Below, piece after piece: positions 13,301-26,500 of a DNA stretch of 56,757 bases. The DNA lies in contig NW_003140825.1 of assembly GCF_000003605.2 (NCBI RefSeq), positions 107,421-164,177 on the forward strand. Direction: 5' to 3'. The first letter of the stretch is position 1. The number at the start of each line of letters is the position of its first letter. The notes below the pieces were generated by a model that was not told the origin of the DNA, did no database searches, and was given only the letters and a program-made list of their open reading frames with translations. Source of the DNA: Saccoglossus kowalevskii. Lineage: Eukaryota; Hemichordata; Enteropneusta; Harrimaniidae. Position numbers and translations under genes: made by a program.

Positions 13301-15840
13301 TCACTGAAAATTCAATCATGCCCCACCGTGTCAATTGAGAATACAGAAAAGAAAAGGACGAAGTAAAGTGTAGTAAACAAACAAAAAGTGTCAATATGCA
13401 TAGCTGTACAATGGGATCATGGATTTATGTAAAATGTGCTTTCCTACGCATTCCATCACAACCTTGTATGAAAAGTAAAGAAAAACATAAGAAATGCACT
13501 CACTGCAACAACCAGATATTGAATAGGCTTTCATTCATGTCATTCTTCGCAGCTGTGCTCCAGCATGGATCGCATAGTTTGATTAATTGCTGCTAGAAGA
13601 TTACTGTTATAATATCAAAATTGGGTCAGAAGGGTGAAGAATTTTTGACATTTTCATCATACTGTTGTTATGATCAAGCTTCCTGCTGTTTAATACAGTT
13701 GAGGATATTCTCAATGTGATTTTCCCCGCATTAAACAATCAATGCACCGAATATTGTGGCACTGGGATTAGTGTTGCCCCTTCAATACAAAAAGGTCTTC
13801 CAAAGTATGAAAAATTGACTCTGACATAGTTTTGATGGAACTCTGGGTTTTCAAGTTTAATTTGGCACAAGAGGGTCGGCACTAGCCCTGTTATGTGTCT
13901 TGAGATTTAGCTAGTTTTTAATGGGAGCGTGCAAGAACAGACAGGGTTCCTCAGAGAATTTATCACCCATAATTTAAACTGTGTAGGAATTGCAACTTCC
14001 ACTAGCCTAATCTTATTAAATTTGCTTTTACATATTTCATATCTGTCCCCTGACAAATCAAAGCCCCCAAATTGCAAACAATCAGCGGGGAAAATGTGGC
14101 ATGTCTGAATCACAGTTGAAATTAACACTAACTATATATACTGCAAATGCAGGACAGGTCAGGTGTGGCTGGGAATTTTGATAAGGTTCCTATTGTCTGC
14201 ATTTATTCTTTCCTTGTAATTCAGAATATTTTAGAAAAATTTGGAATCTTGAACAAATTCTGTGCAGCATGTATGTATCTGGGATACGTGTATAGGAATT
14301 TTGAATAATAGACTTGATTGTTTTGATGTGTTATTTGTACAAATCTAGGTGTTTTCATGGTTTCTTTGGTGTTATTTGAATAGTAGCTCATCACCATCCT
14401 AACCTCCTTTTCAATTTTTTCAATAGCACATGGCCTTTGATAATCATAACAATAGTATATTGCATAACCTTGTACTGTCTGTCCCCTTTTCATCTATCTG
14501 CAGTGTGATCTCAAACGGAACAACTCTTGTACAGCCAGCAATATGTATACAAATAGAATTTTATCATACTCAATGCTATCAATGATATCTTCAGGAAGAA
14601 GGGGGGGGGGATACAATGCCATGTTAACTTGGTCTCTCTTATTTGGTTTCTTTCACTGGATTTAAATGCACTTATTCAGTAGTCAGCATGTTGATAACCC
14701 AACTGTCAAAATAATGATAAATGAGATATTTTTGTTGGTCTTCCAACCATATAGTTTGATATGAAGCTGGCCAAGTGTTTATATGATTATCCATCCTGCT
14801 ACCACTCTACATCTCAGTTCGCTACATGAATTTGCTTGTGCTATATGTGTGTGGTCTGACAGCTTGTGAAGCCGCCTGCACTCTTTTTGTAACTTTATAC
14901 CCCAATGCCATGCAGCTATAAATATGAAAAGCTGTTTTTACAATAAACTCCATGTGTTCGCATATTAAGCAGTCAAAAATTGTTGTCTTCATTTATGTAA
15001 ACAGATTACGATTAACTGATTAAGATTAATTTCACTGGATTTTTTTTCTGTTTATGTTAGGTTATGAAAAATAATCAAATTATTTGGCTCTTGGACATCC
15101 TACGAAGGAATGTTTTGTTTAATATTTTTTCCCATTGGATTATTTTTTATAGTATGACCTGTTTTACAGCTGACTTCTCTCCTTATTGTATTAATTTTTT
15201 TAAATCGAAGCAGCCCTCTCTCTCTCTCCAGAACATTCTCTGGTATTTTTAACAAGAAAAAATTGGATTTTTACATTTGACTCAAAAACTTTATTTTTCT
15301 TCTAATCTCAACTTAATGAGGATGGCAAGTTAACTGCTGATAAAAGTGCAAGTTTATTGTTAGATTTTTATGGTATATTCAGTGGTTTTACTTTCGCTGA
15401 ACAGAATTGTTTTGTTGTATCTTTATTACGTGTAAAATGGTTGAGGTACTTCACACCTACAAAGTTGTAAAAACAACCTGATCTCGTAGTGACACGTCAT
15501 AGCCACTGTTCTCACTTTATTATACTTGTCAAATAATCAGTTTCTTAGTTAAAAAGTAATAAAACAGAAAACAATTATTCACCCATACTTTCAATCTGAA
15601 CATCAACTTGGAAAAGCTATAAAATATACCGTGGATAATAAACAGGAAGAAACCATCACTTTTTTATGAATTACTCAAGACTGGGGCCACTCCTTTAAGT
15701 TATAAATATTAATCTTTTTCACTTGTAAACTAAAGTTAGGGGTTTACTCTGACAAGGTCACAGGAAAAGAAAAAGGAAATGATTTAATACTTGATGGAAA
15801 GCAGAAATAATCAGTTCCTGTATTGTTTGTGAGCTATGCT
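10340..15840. other. Intron segment, nothing recognised
   Basis: AT-rich intronic DNA. Short open frames on both strands lack domains, and no clear repeat, RNA or splice-site pair was seen. CpG frequency falls off after about 10,600-11,100, marking the edge of the promoter-proximal composition. Confidence 0.5.
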
Positions 15841-16050
15841 AAGTGCTAAAAAATATTTTTTCAATTTTTTTTTTCAAATCTAGTGTAAAAGACAAGACTT
15901 TTAAAGTTGAGTTGAGCTGAGTGCTAGAATATTTTTTGATTTCATAGTCAAGAAATTCCTATACAAAAAAATGATTTTTTTCCTATTTTTTTTTTTTTTT
16001 TTGGTGTGTAAAAGACCAGACTTGAAAGTATAGTTAGGTGTGATGTATGA
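15841..16050. repeat. Imperfect tandem duplication
   Basis: Two diverged copies follow each other. Both begin with AGTGCTA and an AT block, pass through a poly-T run, and contain GTGTAAAAGAC(A/C)AGACTT (15883-15900 and 16006-16023), followed by similar AAAGT..AGTT..G sequence. The second copy is longer because of an insertion and a longer T run. Confidence 0.55.
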
Positions 16051-19000
16051 GATCCGATACCTGCCTTCATTCTTGCATACATATTTGTGCCTTATTGTAG
16101 TTTGCCCCCTCACTAAGGTAAACAATATCTTTACATTTAAGATCTCAAATTTCTTCAAGCTGGCTGAAATAAGTGATCAAATTTTTTGATAACAAAAAGT
16201 GAGTCTTTTGTTTGTTGTACTAGAGATTGAACAGACTTTCTTTGTGATTTCAAAAGAATTTGAAAGAATAAATAAAGTGTGTTTACAGTTAGGGGTTTCA
16301 TTTCTGAGTAATTAATAAACACATAATGGCCTGTGGAGGCTTAATAATATCACTGCCCTTGAATGTTAAGAACTGTTTTGTTCAAGGTTGACAGTGATTT
16401 TGAGTTCTGTCATGCTTCGGACGTGATTTTTACTATTTGTGTTGAGAATACCAAGTCGTAGATAATCCACTGTCTTCAATACTTAAACTAATTTAAAAAG
16501 TTTATTTTTTATTTAAAAGTTCATCACTTAGCTGCATGATCACTGTATGTTTATGATGCGTTCCGCTATGAACTAACAAATCTAGTTTGTATACCGACTA
16601 GTATAGGAATTGCATATGTACATATGGGGGTCACCTAATAGTTGTTGTTGTCATGTTGAAAAACTCTTGAATTTTGAACACATCACTCAATGGCTGCTAA
16701 GCAGTGGATAAATATATCATAAATCATTGTAGCTTCTGTCAGGTTGAAAAGTATGAATAGATACCTGTACCATCCGATGATCGCATTAATGTTTGGCGAT
16801 GTGTGGTGCTGGTACTAGGCTCACCACTCTTCACCTGATAAAATATTTTGATATCAGTCTCATTATATTTCAGACTTTGATACATGTCTTGTCATTTATT
16901 AATTTAAATCTTTTCTGCCAAATTTTGTTGAAGGAATAACTTTAGTACTATGTGTGATAAACAAACAAAGTCTGTATATTGGATGAACTGTATCCACACA
17001 TGGCTGGCTGATGTTTCCACCATTCGCACCTTGTGTCAAAAGCTTATGACTGGCACTTGTGCAATGAAAGGAGAAAGTTGGCTGCTGCTAAGCTGCTTTA
17101 CCTTCATTAAATGGTTTAACCCATTGGAATGCTAACTGTTAAAATCTAATGAATATTCATAATTATGTTAGAAAGAAGGGGAGGGGGTCATCTCAATTAA
17201 CAATCTTAAATAATTCAGCTTGATTCAATTAACTAGAGATAAAAGAAAAAAGTAACCTATTGTTTACATGTGTATTTTTCCCACGATGCCTCTTCACCAC
17301 CTGAAACAGTGAGAACTGGTCTGGAGTTTAAAAAAACACTCTTGCAAAATAAATTCCTGCCAAGCCCGTTTTCTTCTCAATTCTATGACCACTCCTTCAT
17401 ATTCATGCAAGACGGCTTTAATAATAGCATAGGAATGATTCATACTCATAACATGTACAAAGACCCTATTCATTTTCTTACTACTTTGTATACATGTGGC
17501 TTCTTAGATTTCATGTCACATCTCGATGTGCTGCTTATAGTGTAAGCATTTTTTATTTGAATCACAGACTCCCCAAGCTGCCAAACAATTGACTGAAAAA
17601 TATTAATTTCAGGACAACTTGACTCATTTTGTGTTGTATGAATGGCAAACACTTAAGATATTAAATAGGTTCTATTTGCTATGACAGGAAAAGTAAACTA
17701 ATTATCACCAGTTTCTTTGAGAGATGGGGCTTCCCCAATGAGGTTAATTTTATGCAAACACTAACTAATTCATTTGTTTGTTGATCAACAACATTAATGC
17801 AGTGTTAGTGTAATGGAATTTTTAATGTGTATACAGGTGACATTGTTTACATGGAAATCTGTGTATTAATTGTTGTCTCTTCAACTTGACCTAAGTGTTG
17901 TATGACAACTATCTCCTCTTGTAACACCAACCTTATTCAAACAAAATCTTCATAGCTGTTTACTTAATTGATTTTTTTTCCCCATCTACGCAGGCTCTGA
18001 AATCATTTTCATTCACCGAAAAATCTGTTTTTTGTTAGCAAGGTCTGGTATTGTGATGTAATTTGCCAACTATATCTATGATATCTGACAGGAAGCTATA
18101 CTTTAAAGATGATTGATACAGTACATTTTACATCAATTCAACCGTTAGATCTGTGTGCTGAGATTTGAAAAGTTTTTATCTAAGCCCATTTGTAATGTAT
18201 ATTTATTGACTTGCAGTTTTGACATTTCTCTACTGTCAATCATTATGTTGGTGAATTAAGTATCTTATCAGTTGAAAATCTACTTTCTACGTTTGTGTCA
18301 TTGTCGTCTAATAAGTTGAACAGTCAAGATTGTTGGCACCACATAACCTGCCTAAGTGAGCTTTCTGTCGCTCGGTTTCAATATGTAGCATCATTACCGT
18401 TACCTGACAAACCACAACTTGGTTTCTTGCATGTCTTTGTGACGTACAGAGTAGGTATCAACGTCAGTCGACTGTCATCTAGTTTTCGCTCTCAAGTCGT
18501 TCAAGAGGAAATCATCTCTGGCACCTTGTCTTTTGTTTTAACGTACTCCACAAATCTAAGAAGGTGAAAAATAATTCCTCCCTCTAGTTGTAAATGAATT
18601 TAAGAAAACTGTTATCCAATTCTTGCATAATCGCTTATTCACAGAATCAACTACAAAATTAGTTGATTTATTCATTAACAAAATTAAAAAAATAAATTCA
18701 GGTACAGTCAAATATCTCACAATTTAAAGGATTTGTTATCAAATCATTTTCATAGATAGGAATAACCTCAAATTTTAAATTGGTGCCAAGTGAGACGTAA
18801 AAAGAAGTCCCATTCAGCTTGCCAATATTTCTTTTTAAATATTGACAAGAGCAAAAGAAAAGAGGATTGGAAATTCATTTATGCTTGCAAAGAGCTGAAT
18901 GATAATACTTGAAATGGCCAATATGTAGGCATAGGTAACAATATGACTGAAGTATCCATACAGACTAGGGAAATCCACACAATAGAGCAATAACTACTAA

Positions 19001-20439
19001 GAAGCCATTCAATCAAAAATGACATATTTAGGATTGATCTTAGCAGCCACCTGACATTTTTAGTGAAATATAACAAAACAGAGTCTGATTTAAGTATTAG
19101 CGGAAATGCATTAATGTTAAAAGTCATACATAGATACAAGTATTTTGACAGCACTCTGAGATAAGCAGAGTTCATATCTTAAAAGGGAACATTATGTTTA
19201 ATGATTTCTGACCAAAATATGAGTTATTGATCTCTTTGTTAAGCATATTTATCCGGGAATAACTTTCTTTTCTGACAAGATAGACAAATTAATGAGATTT
19301 ATGTATTTTACTGATCCATTTTGGATAAATAACAGCAGACACTAAGATTGAAACTCGCTGATAAATAATGATGAAAATGTTTTACACTGTTGGAAAAAAG
19401 ATGAGTTGTGATAAGGAATCATTTTGATTCATCAGTCTTTGATGACAGTTAAAAACTGTGATGTAAATATGAGAAAAGGTGTACAATAGGTGAGGTCCTT
19501 GTATTGTAGCAGACTTTATAGATCTAGGAGACGCGCACATTATGATAGTCAATGGGTATGTCTATAATCAGTTTAGCTTAGTGAGAATCTAGAGGAAAAG
19601 TTTTAGACAGGTAGTTGTTCCATAGAAAGATGAATTTCTATCATTAACCATGCAATACATAAAGCAGCTGGTCAAGCCCCTTTATCATTTCATCGTGACC
19701 CTCAAAAATGCATTGTTTCTGATTGGTTAGATGGGTGACTTATAAAAATGGGTGCTTAACTTGGTACCAGGAGGATCTAGTATTTAAATATAATAATGGC
19801 TTTTCTGATTGATGTCATCTGATAATCACTTGTCATACATTCAAAATTAATGATTCCGATAGATGATTAAAATCTGTGTGGAAAATACCTCAGCACCCCG
19901 CTTACAATAAAGTGGGTCAAAATTGTAAAGTTTTGGAGCAGAAAACTTATCTGAATGTCCCATTTTTACTCAAATTTTTTTTTATTGATAGTTGAGATGT
20001 TTGTCATGTCAAGAGGAAGAATATTTCGAGAAAATACCACATGGCTTGTGGAATGCCATATTTATAATAGACATTTGAACTTTATTTAATAAATAACTGC
20101 AACGTTTTCAAATATTATTTTTAATACTGTTTATCAGTGACTACCGCTGATTAAAAATATTTAAAGTAAGATATGGTTGCTGGTTTTTGAAAGCTGTGAT
20201 TCACTGTAAATAAATCCTGTATATGAAACAAGATATTTGGAAAGTAAATGCAAGGTAATGTTCAAAAGTATATTTACAAGTATTTGTTTATCTCTCAGCA
20301 GTAGGTTTAAAAAGAACTGCCAGATGATCTGATTAAAAAAAAAGACTTATCAGACTTGGCTTTGCATCACTCAATGTCATTTGATGGATTCATTGCCAAA
20401 AATAATAAATAAAGCTAACAGAAGTTTTTAATAAAGTCA
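16051..20439. other. Intron segment, only a POU-like palindrome noted
   Basis: AT-rich intronic DNA without a recognisable gene. A 90-codon open frame at 18295-18567 has slightly higher GC but no recognisable domain or splice support. The motif at 17149 is listed separately. Confidence 0.5.
17149..17160. promoter_or_regulatory. ATGAATATTCAT palindrome, copy 2
   Basis: Exact second copy of the 12-bp self-complementary core found at 1367-1378. It resembles palindromic POU-dimer sites. Confidence 0.25.
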
Positions 20440-21330
20440 GGCACATGGCATATTATTGATGAAAAGTAGCTATTGATATGGAACCAATGAAGGCATGTTG
20501 GCCAACAGTGTCTAGTTTCCTGGCCATATAAGGTGTATTTATTAGATAAAGTTGATGAGCTTGTCAGCATCACAAGCTGAGATTTGTGGTCCGGGCTGAA
20601 TTATCATTAGCTGAACAGATGAGGTTACTAAGCTATTAATTATTCAAGGCGACATCTTGTCCACTAACGACAACAACACGAAGATGACCATAAATGATAA
20701 ACGAGTGTTCATTTGCATCACTATGTCATCTGCATGATAGGTAACCATGTGAGATGGAGAAAGGTATGGATTTGAGTTGCCTGGTCACTGTTGCTGAATT
20801 AATGATTTAAAATGTCCATCTGTGTTTTGGTCAATAAATTGATCCAACTGTTGGCTGTGGTCTGCTTATATTATTGTGTATACCTATCATAGACTAAAGG
20901 GCATTAACTCCCGGCTGTAATTACATCCCGCTGGACCCCACAGGTAATTCTAATCAAATATTGATATCGATAAAGCCAGAGCACTTATTATTAATGCTCT
21001 CTGTAGTGGAAAATATAGAAAGTTTTTCAATTTGTTTCATGATAGGGAAAACAAATCATCACATTAGGTGGTGTCAATAGATGGAGGCAGTATGCTGGAC
21101 ATGATAAAATTGAGATATCTAGTCCCTCGTTTGTGAGATAAGCTAACACATGATAGGCTTGAGTGAGTTCGGCTACATTACTTCATCCAGTAGGAACCAT
21201 GGCAACTAGAAGGAATTGATCAGTCAGGGTATGATTGAATGGGCAGTGAAATAGAATGGATTGATATGATATACTGATAACAGTTGTGATATTACTCTCC
21301 ACAAGGAATGCATAGTGGTCAAACATCATG
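20440..21330. promoter_or_regulatory. Candidate intronic enhancer (CArG plus X-box)
   Basis: This block is more complex and less homopolymer-rich than its surroundings. It contains a canonical CArG box, CCATATAAGG (20524-20533), the kind bound by SRF/MADS factors; TAATTA homeodomain cores; and an X-box-like GGAACCATGGCAAC (21193-21206) with one mismatch. That is suggestive of a regulatory module but far from proof. Confidence 0.2.
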
Positions 21331-23544
21331 AATATTTCATAAGTACAGCAGTGACTTCCTGTGTTACAGATTGAAAAAACTATCCGTGTTTATTTGATGT
21401 ATAGTAATTCTTACTCGAATAAATGTAAATACGCTGTGAATATGAACAGGGAAAGAAACTTTCATAAGAGAAAAGGCTCAAATATCCCACCATGACATTA
21501 AAAAACATTAATTTCTGAAAATAAGCTCCTTGTCTTACTGGAATAGTAATGGAATTTCATCATGTCATTTGGTGTGTTCAAATTACCTAATAATTAAAAC
21601 CAGATGAAAAGTTTAAATGCAAATACTGCAATATTTTAAATGGCTGGTACGGAGATTTATTGGCATAAATAAAATACAACACTTCAAAACTTATCAGGTT
21701 TATGTTAAGTTGGACGACTTTTGTTCAAAGATTTGTGCTTTCTTTTGTCCACAGATGATATAAGAAAGCACACATTTGTGCATTGTAATGATATTTAATG
21801 CGCTGTCAAGTCTGAAATACTAGCACTTGACATGTGACTCATTTAGTGCATGTCTAACATAATTAACCAGACACATACAGTTTTTCTGTGATTTCCTGTT
21901 TAGAGAAAAGAATAGGAGGGTCCATTATGTATAATACAAATAGGATGTCTATAATTTAGGCTTCCTGGTGGGGTTTGTTACTTTACTTTCATGGGGGGAT
22001 ATCAGATGATGAGAATGGTTGATAAATCTTTATATATCCATCTCGCTGATCTATCAATTTATCTATTTATCTAATGTCTTCTTCACTCATGATGCGTTTT
22101 AAGATGGAAATTTTTAAATAGCCTCTGATCTTGACAGAATAGTTGAAGCTGCAAGATAATTATGAAATTATACATGAAGGAAATAAAAATGAAATAAAAA
22201 AATAAAAATGAATAAATATTAATTTTTAGAGTATCATTTTTTTGGTTGAGAATTGGTATTTATGAAAATAACCAGTTGCCATTTCAAGGCAGTTGTGTTT
22301 AACAGGTGTTGCACACGTGTTGTCGAAGAGAAAGTGATTTCAAGGGTTTTTGATTTGACAATTGACAGAACAGGTGGTGCTGCTGGGAGGAGTACAAAAT
22401 CTGAAAGTAGGTTCAGATTACTGGGACCACAGGATAAGGGAGATGGTATTTTCATATTTTATGTCTTGTAAATTAACAGCACGCGTGTTGGTGTTGAAGT
22501 GTGCAACCTTCATGTTAAAGTAATTGTTCTATTGTTGATGGTTGTAGTGTTTGACAAAGTCCGCAAATGACAACTAACATACCTAATGCAGTTAACTTAA
22601 CACATGCTTATTAGTTATCATTTCATTCGTAAATTAAGCAACGACTGGCGGCAGATGCATTCAATTCCTACATATGATTGGTTTGGCCTCTGATTCCTCA
22701 CCTCTGACATAAATAGCACGCATGTAGCATTTTTACAGGATTGGTTTGCACATGAGGTCAATTATTCCTGAAGGAAGGCCTATAGATTAATAATAGAATC
22801 GTAATTACAAGTGAATGAATGACAGGAAATAACGGGCATGCCTATAAAATAGATAGAAATTATACTGGATTTTCACTTTTCACTTCTCCTGCTGACAAGA
22901 CGCATAACTCGCAATATTTCCGTATTATTGCGGAATGTTGTGATAGGTTCTGTTGTTAGAGAGGTTTGTAAATGAGCCTGGTATCTCTATTTTGTGTACG
23001 TCTTACTAGCCATGTTAGTTGGTCTGTTTTCTGACTGGGAATGTTTTCAACTCGTACAAAAAATAGTTGTGACGCTTATCAGAGTTCCAGTGTAACAATT
23101 GCTGCCATATTTCAGGTTCAATGGAGCAGGATTTTCTGAGGAAAGCGGGGGACTGGGTGTGAGTAGAATTGGTATGAGCAGACACGTGTTGGCGGGGTAA
23201 TCATGGTAATCTGTCTGGCTTGAGAGAATATATGCCATTGTGCCTGAAAGTGAACAGTGACTGAAAATAAAGGGGAGGGGCAACAAGGTTGACTGTAATT
23301 GGCTAACTTGTGGATGATGCTGTTTTTTACATTATCACATGATTAAGTGAACAATTTTAATATATTGCAGCTATGAATCATCAATTTTATGCAATGCATC
23401 TTTTTATCTTACAGTCCCTCTAATTTTGACTTATTTTATTTTGTTTTGAATAAATTATTCCTCGTATCTTTTAAAATAATATTGTCCATAAATGTATCGA
23501 CAATTTCTTTATTGCTTGCCTTCCTCGGATTTTTGTTGATGCGG

Positions 23545-23576
23545 TTGGTTATGATCAAGCAGGCTTGATCAACCAA
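23545..23576. other. Short stem-loop / inverted repeat
   Basis: TTGGT-TA-TGATCAAG, loop CAGG, then CTTGATCA-ACCAA. Thirteen base pairs form with a two-base bulge. It could be a dyad protein-binding site or a small hairpin. It is too short for a typical microRNA precursor. Confidence 0.35.
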
Positions 23577-26500
23577 ATGCGTATCCTAGGAAACAATTCC
23601 ATTACTAGTGGTGCAATCTATGTATTTAAAATTCTTTTTTTTTCTTTGAATGGACTTTATTAAAACTTGACTAAGGAGACCAGTGAAGGGACTTATACAA
23701 GGATTCATTGGAAACAATGCTGTGCTTTGTGCCTTTCATTTTACATTGTGTGTTCTTCCGGTCGCCATGAAAGGGGTACGCATTTACCAAAGCGTATGCA
23801 ATAAAAATATGTAGATAAACTTCTTGTGTACTTTGGCACCAGAAAATTGCTGAATGGCTTTCTCTTCCTTGGCTCCTTTTGTGTGATTTGAAGGAACGTC
23901 TGTATGGCATAACAAAGTGGTAAACATATGAGATATGGACCCTGGTTATAAAACTTGGCTGTGGTTTAACAGATACACATCCATGTTAGGAAAGTGTTAA
24001 AAGAACTATAAACCAAAGATTGTTGTGGTACTAAATAATCTAAGCTCATTTGCAATTATTTAAGGATTAGGATAACTGTTGTGGTGGTAAAAAAAAAAAG
24101 CAGAGATGCACAGTAGCCGCGCAATTCGAGATAATGCATGTTTGTCAAACAGGGTCTAATTTAACCCTATCTATTTAATCACTTGTCTTCTGGTTTAGCT
24201 TTTTGTTCTGATTTAAGCAGATTTGCTGACGTCAAGGTGTACAGATTGGTGAAATGTAGATTTTGAGACATAATTAACACTAATGAAGTGTAATTTTAGA
24301 TAATGGAACATACAGATTACCATCAAGCTTCTATTGTAGTCTTGTTGCTTTTGGTGTATAGTGTTTTATCTGAGGTACAATTGTTCTATCATTTTTTGGA
24401 AGACATTATGGATAATGCCCATCCATCTATCTAGTTTACCACTTACAAATCTTGAATTTCCAATATTATTACATGTACAAAGAGTGGCAAAATAGGATGA
24501 AATGCATTAAGGCAGCTACCGTCTCCAGATCTGTATCTGTATTACAAGATACTATGAGCAATTCTAACCTGTCTGAAGAATGATAGGGATAAATGCATGC
24601 ATTTACTATTGTCATCATCTACACACCTGCCATTAGTGGGTGTAACCCTATCTTTAACGACTTCTTCTCAATGCCACCTTGGAAAAAAAATAAAGCAAGA
24701 ACATGATGGATTGGCCCACTGAATGTCTCCCCCTTTAAAAATAAAGTTTTGTAAAGCCACTCTGTTTTGTGTGCATCTCTTGAAATAATGCTACATTTGT
24801 GAAATTGTTTTAAACTGAAATGAGGTCTCCTAGAAATCTGAATTGAGTTGGGTTGTTTATAAAACTGGGGGCGTGGAGTAACAAGAAGTATGTCTTATAA
24901 AGAATGATAGTTCAATAGAACTATGTTGCACCAAAGTTACAGGTCAGAATCAAATAACAAGTGTGGTAGTTAGTTGGTTGTTTATTAAAATCATGGGTAA
25001 CTAAATTAACTTGGATCACATGTCCTGTTCTATTACAGCGGGTGTAGAAAATGGCTGGCCATATGTTCTGTCTGGCAATATTTTGCCCCTTCATGGAATC
25101 TCGTATTATGAGTCTTGCATTATGACAATATTAAAAAAAATTGTTCCCATATTTGTGGGGAAATCTTAACATTAAAAAAAACAGATGTTCACTATTTACG
25201 ATTTCGAATAATTGAAGCAATATTTTTTTGGTTGACTGCCCAACAATACAGTAAAGTGTTTATACAAAACCTTGTTTTGTATATGACAAAAGTGTCAACC
25301 ACTGGAATGCATAGAATTTTCCAGCAGATGTTATGTATGTAGTATAATGAAAGGCCGAATTTTAATGTTCACAGGGGGAAATTCCAAACTTTTCTTGAAA
25401 GCGGGGTAACCAATACTTAAGATTCAAAGAGTTAAACTTGAGTTGAATGATAGTTAAGGCTTAAGCAGTTTGAAGTAAAAGTTTCCACAAGTATAATTAT
25501 GAAGAATGAAAGTCTTCCTGTAGAAGTAGTCTAATAAAATGACTAATAAACATGTCCAAATTGTATGGTTTATGAAGTATGCTTGATGTATCATCATAGA
25601 ATAATTCAAAATCACCGAAATGAAAAAGATGGCAATCAAAAGATGGAGTCTGATGAGCTGTACGCTGTCCGTCATGATAACGTAGGCAATCTGTTTCTCC
25701 ATCCAGGCGCTTCTCAGACTTGTTTCTTTTGATCAGACAAGGCAGATATAATTTCATAAAGATTGCACAAATGGGATCACAACCATAAATTGACATTCCA
25801 AATTTCATTTCAGTGAGGCAATATTGGAACAATAGTCTCAGAAATAACACCTGAGTCGGTGAGCAAAATGAAATTACAATCACACAGACATGCTTATGGA
25901 TGTTCTGTAAATCAGCATTGACTAGGAGGCAATTGTATGCCGAGGATTAGAATGCGATAGAATTGTCAAGTGTAGTCAGAACACAAGGTGAAGCTCTGTA
26001 ATAATTCTAATTGCCTCTGGCTCTTGCCAGACTTCGCATCAGAATGAAGGAATTTCCTGAAATCTTCAGGGCTAAGAAAATCAGAAATTATTTTGATGAA
26101 GGCTGAACTATAAAAAGTAAAAATAAAAACTGTATAATGTGTTTTGTACAGTAACTTAAATTTATTAAATTAATTTGTCTAATATAAAAAGTGTTAGAAA
26201 TTGGTTGGATTTTATATTATTATTTTTTATATGCAGTATTTTAATTTTTCTTTATTTTTTAATGAATTGACCGATATCTTATTTATATAGCCAGGTGCTG
26301 TTTCATCTAAGGGGATTTAGACCATTTCTTGTACAAAATGATGACTTAACCCACATGCCTCTTGAGGGATTTAAACAAGAGACAAGTACAAGATTTGTTG
26401 AAACAGCTCAAGTTCTGCAAAAAAATGGATTTAGATATTATTAAACCATTTGAGCACCATCATTTTTTCCCGCCAAAATATTGCTCCATCATTTTCTTGT

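Noticed and set aside
17998-18046. Strong acceptor (ttttttttccccatctacgcag) followed by an open stretch
   Set aside because: No good donor is found. The only usable GT gives 49 nt, which would shift the sall frame.
25497-25883. 128-codon minus-strand frame in intron 1
   Set aside because: There is no recognisable domain, no exon-like boundaries and no upstream context. An old transposon fragment is possible but I cannot show it.
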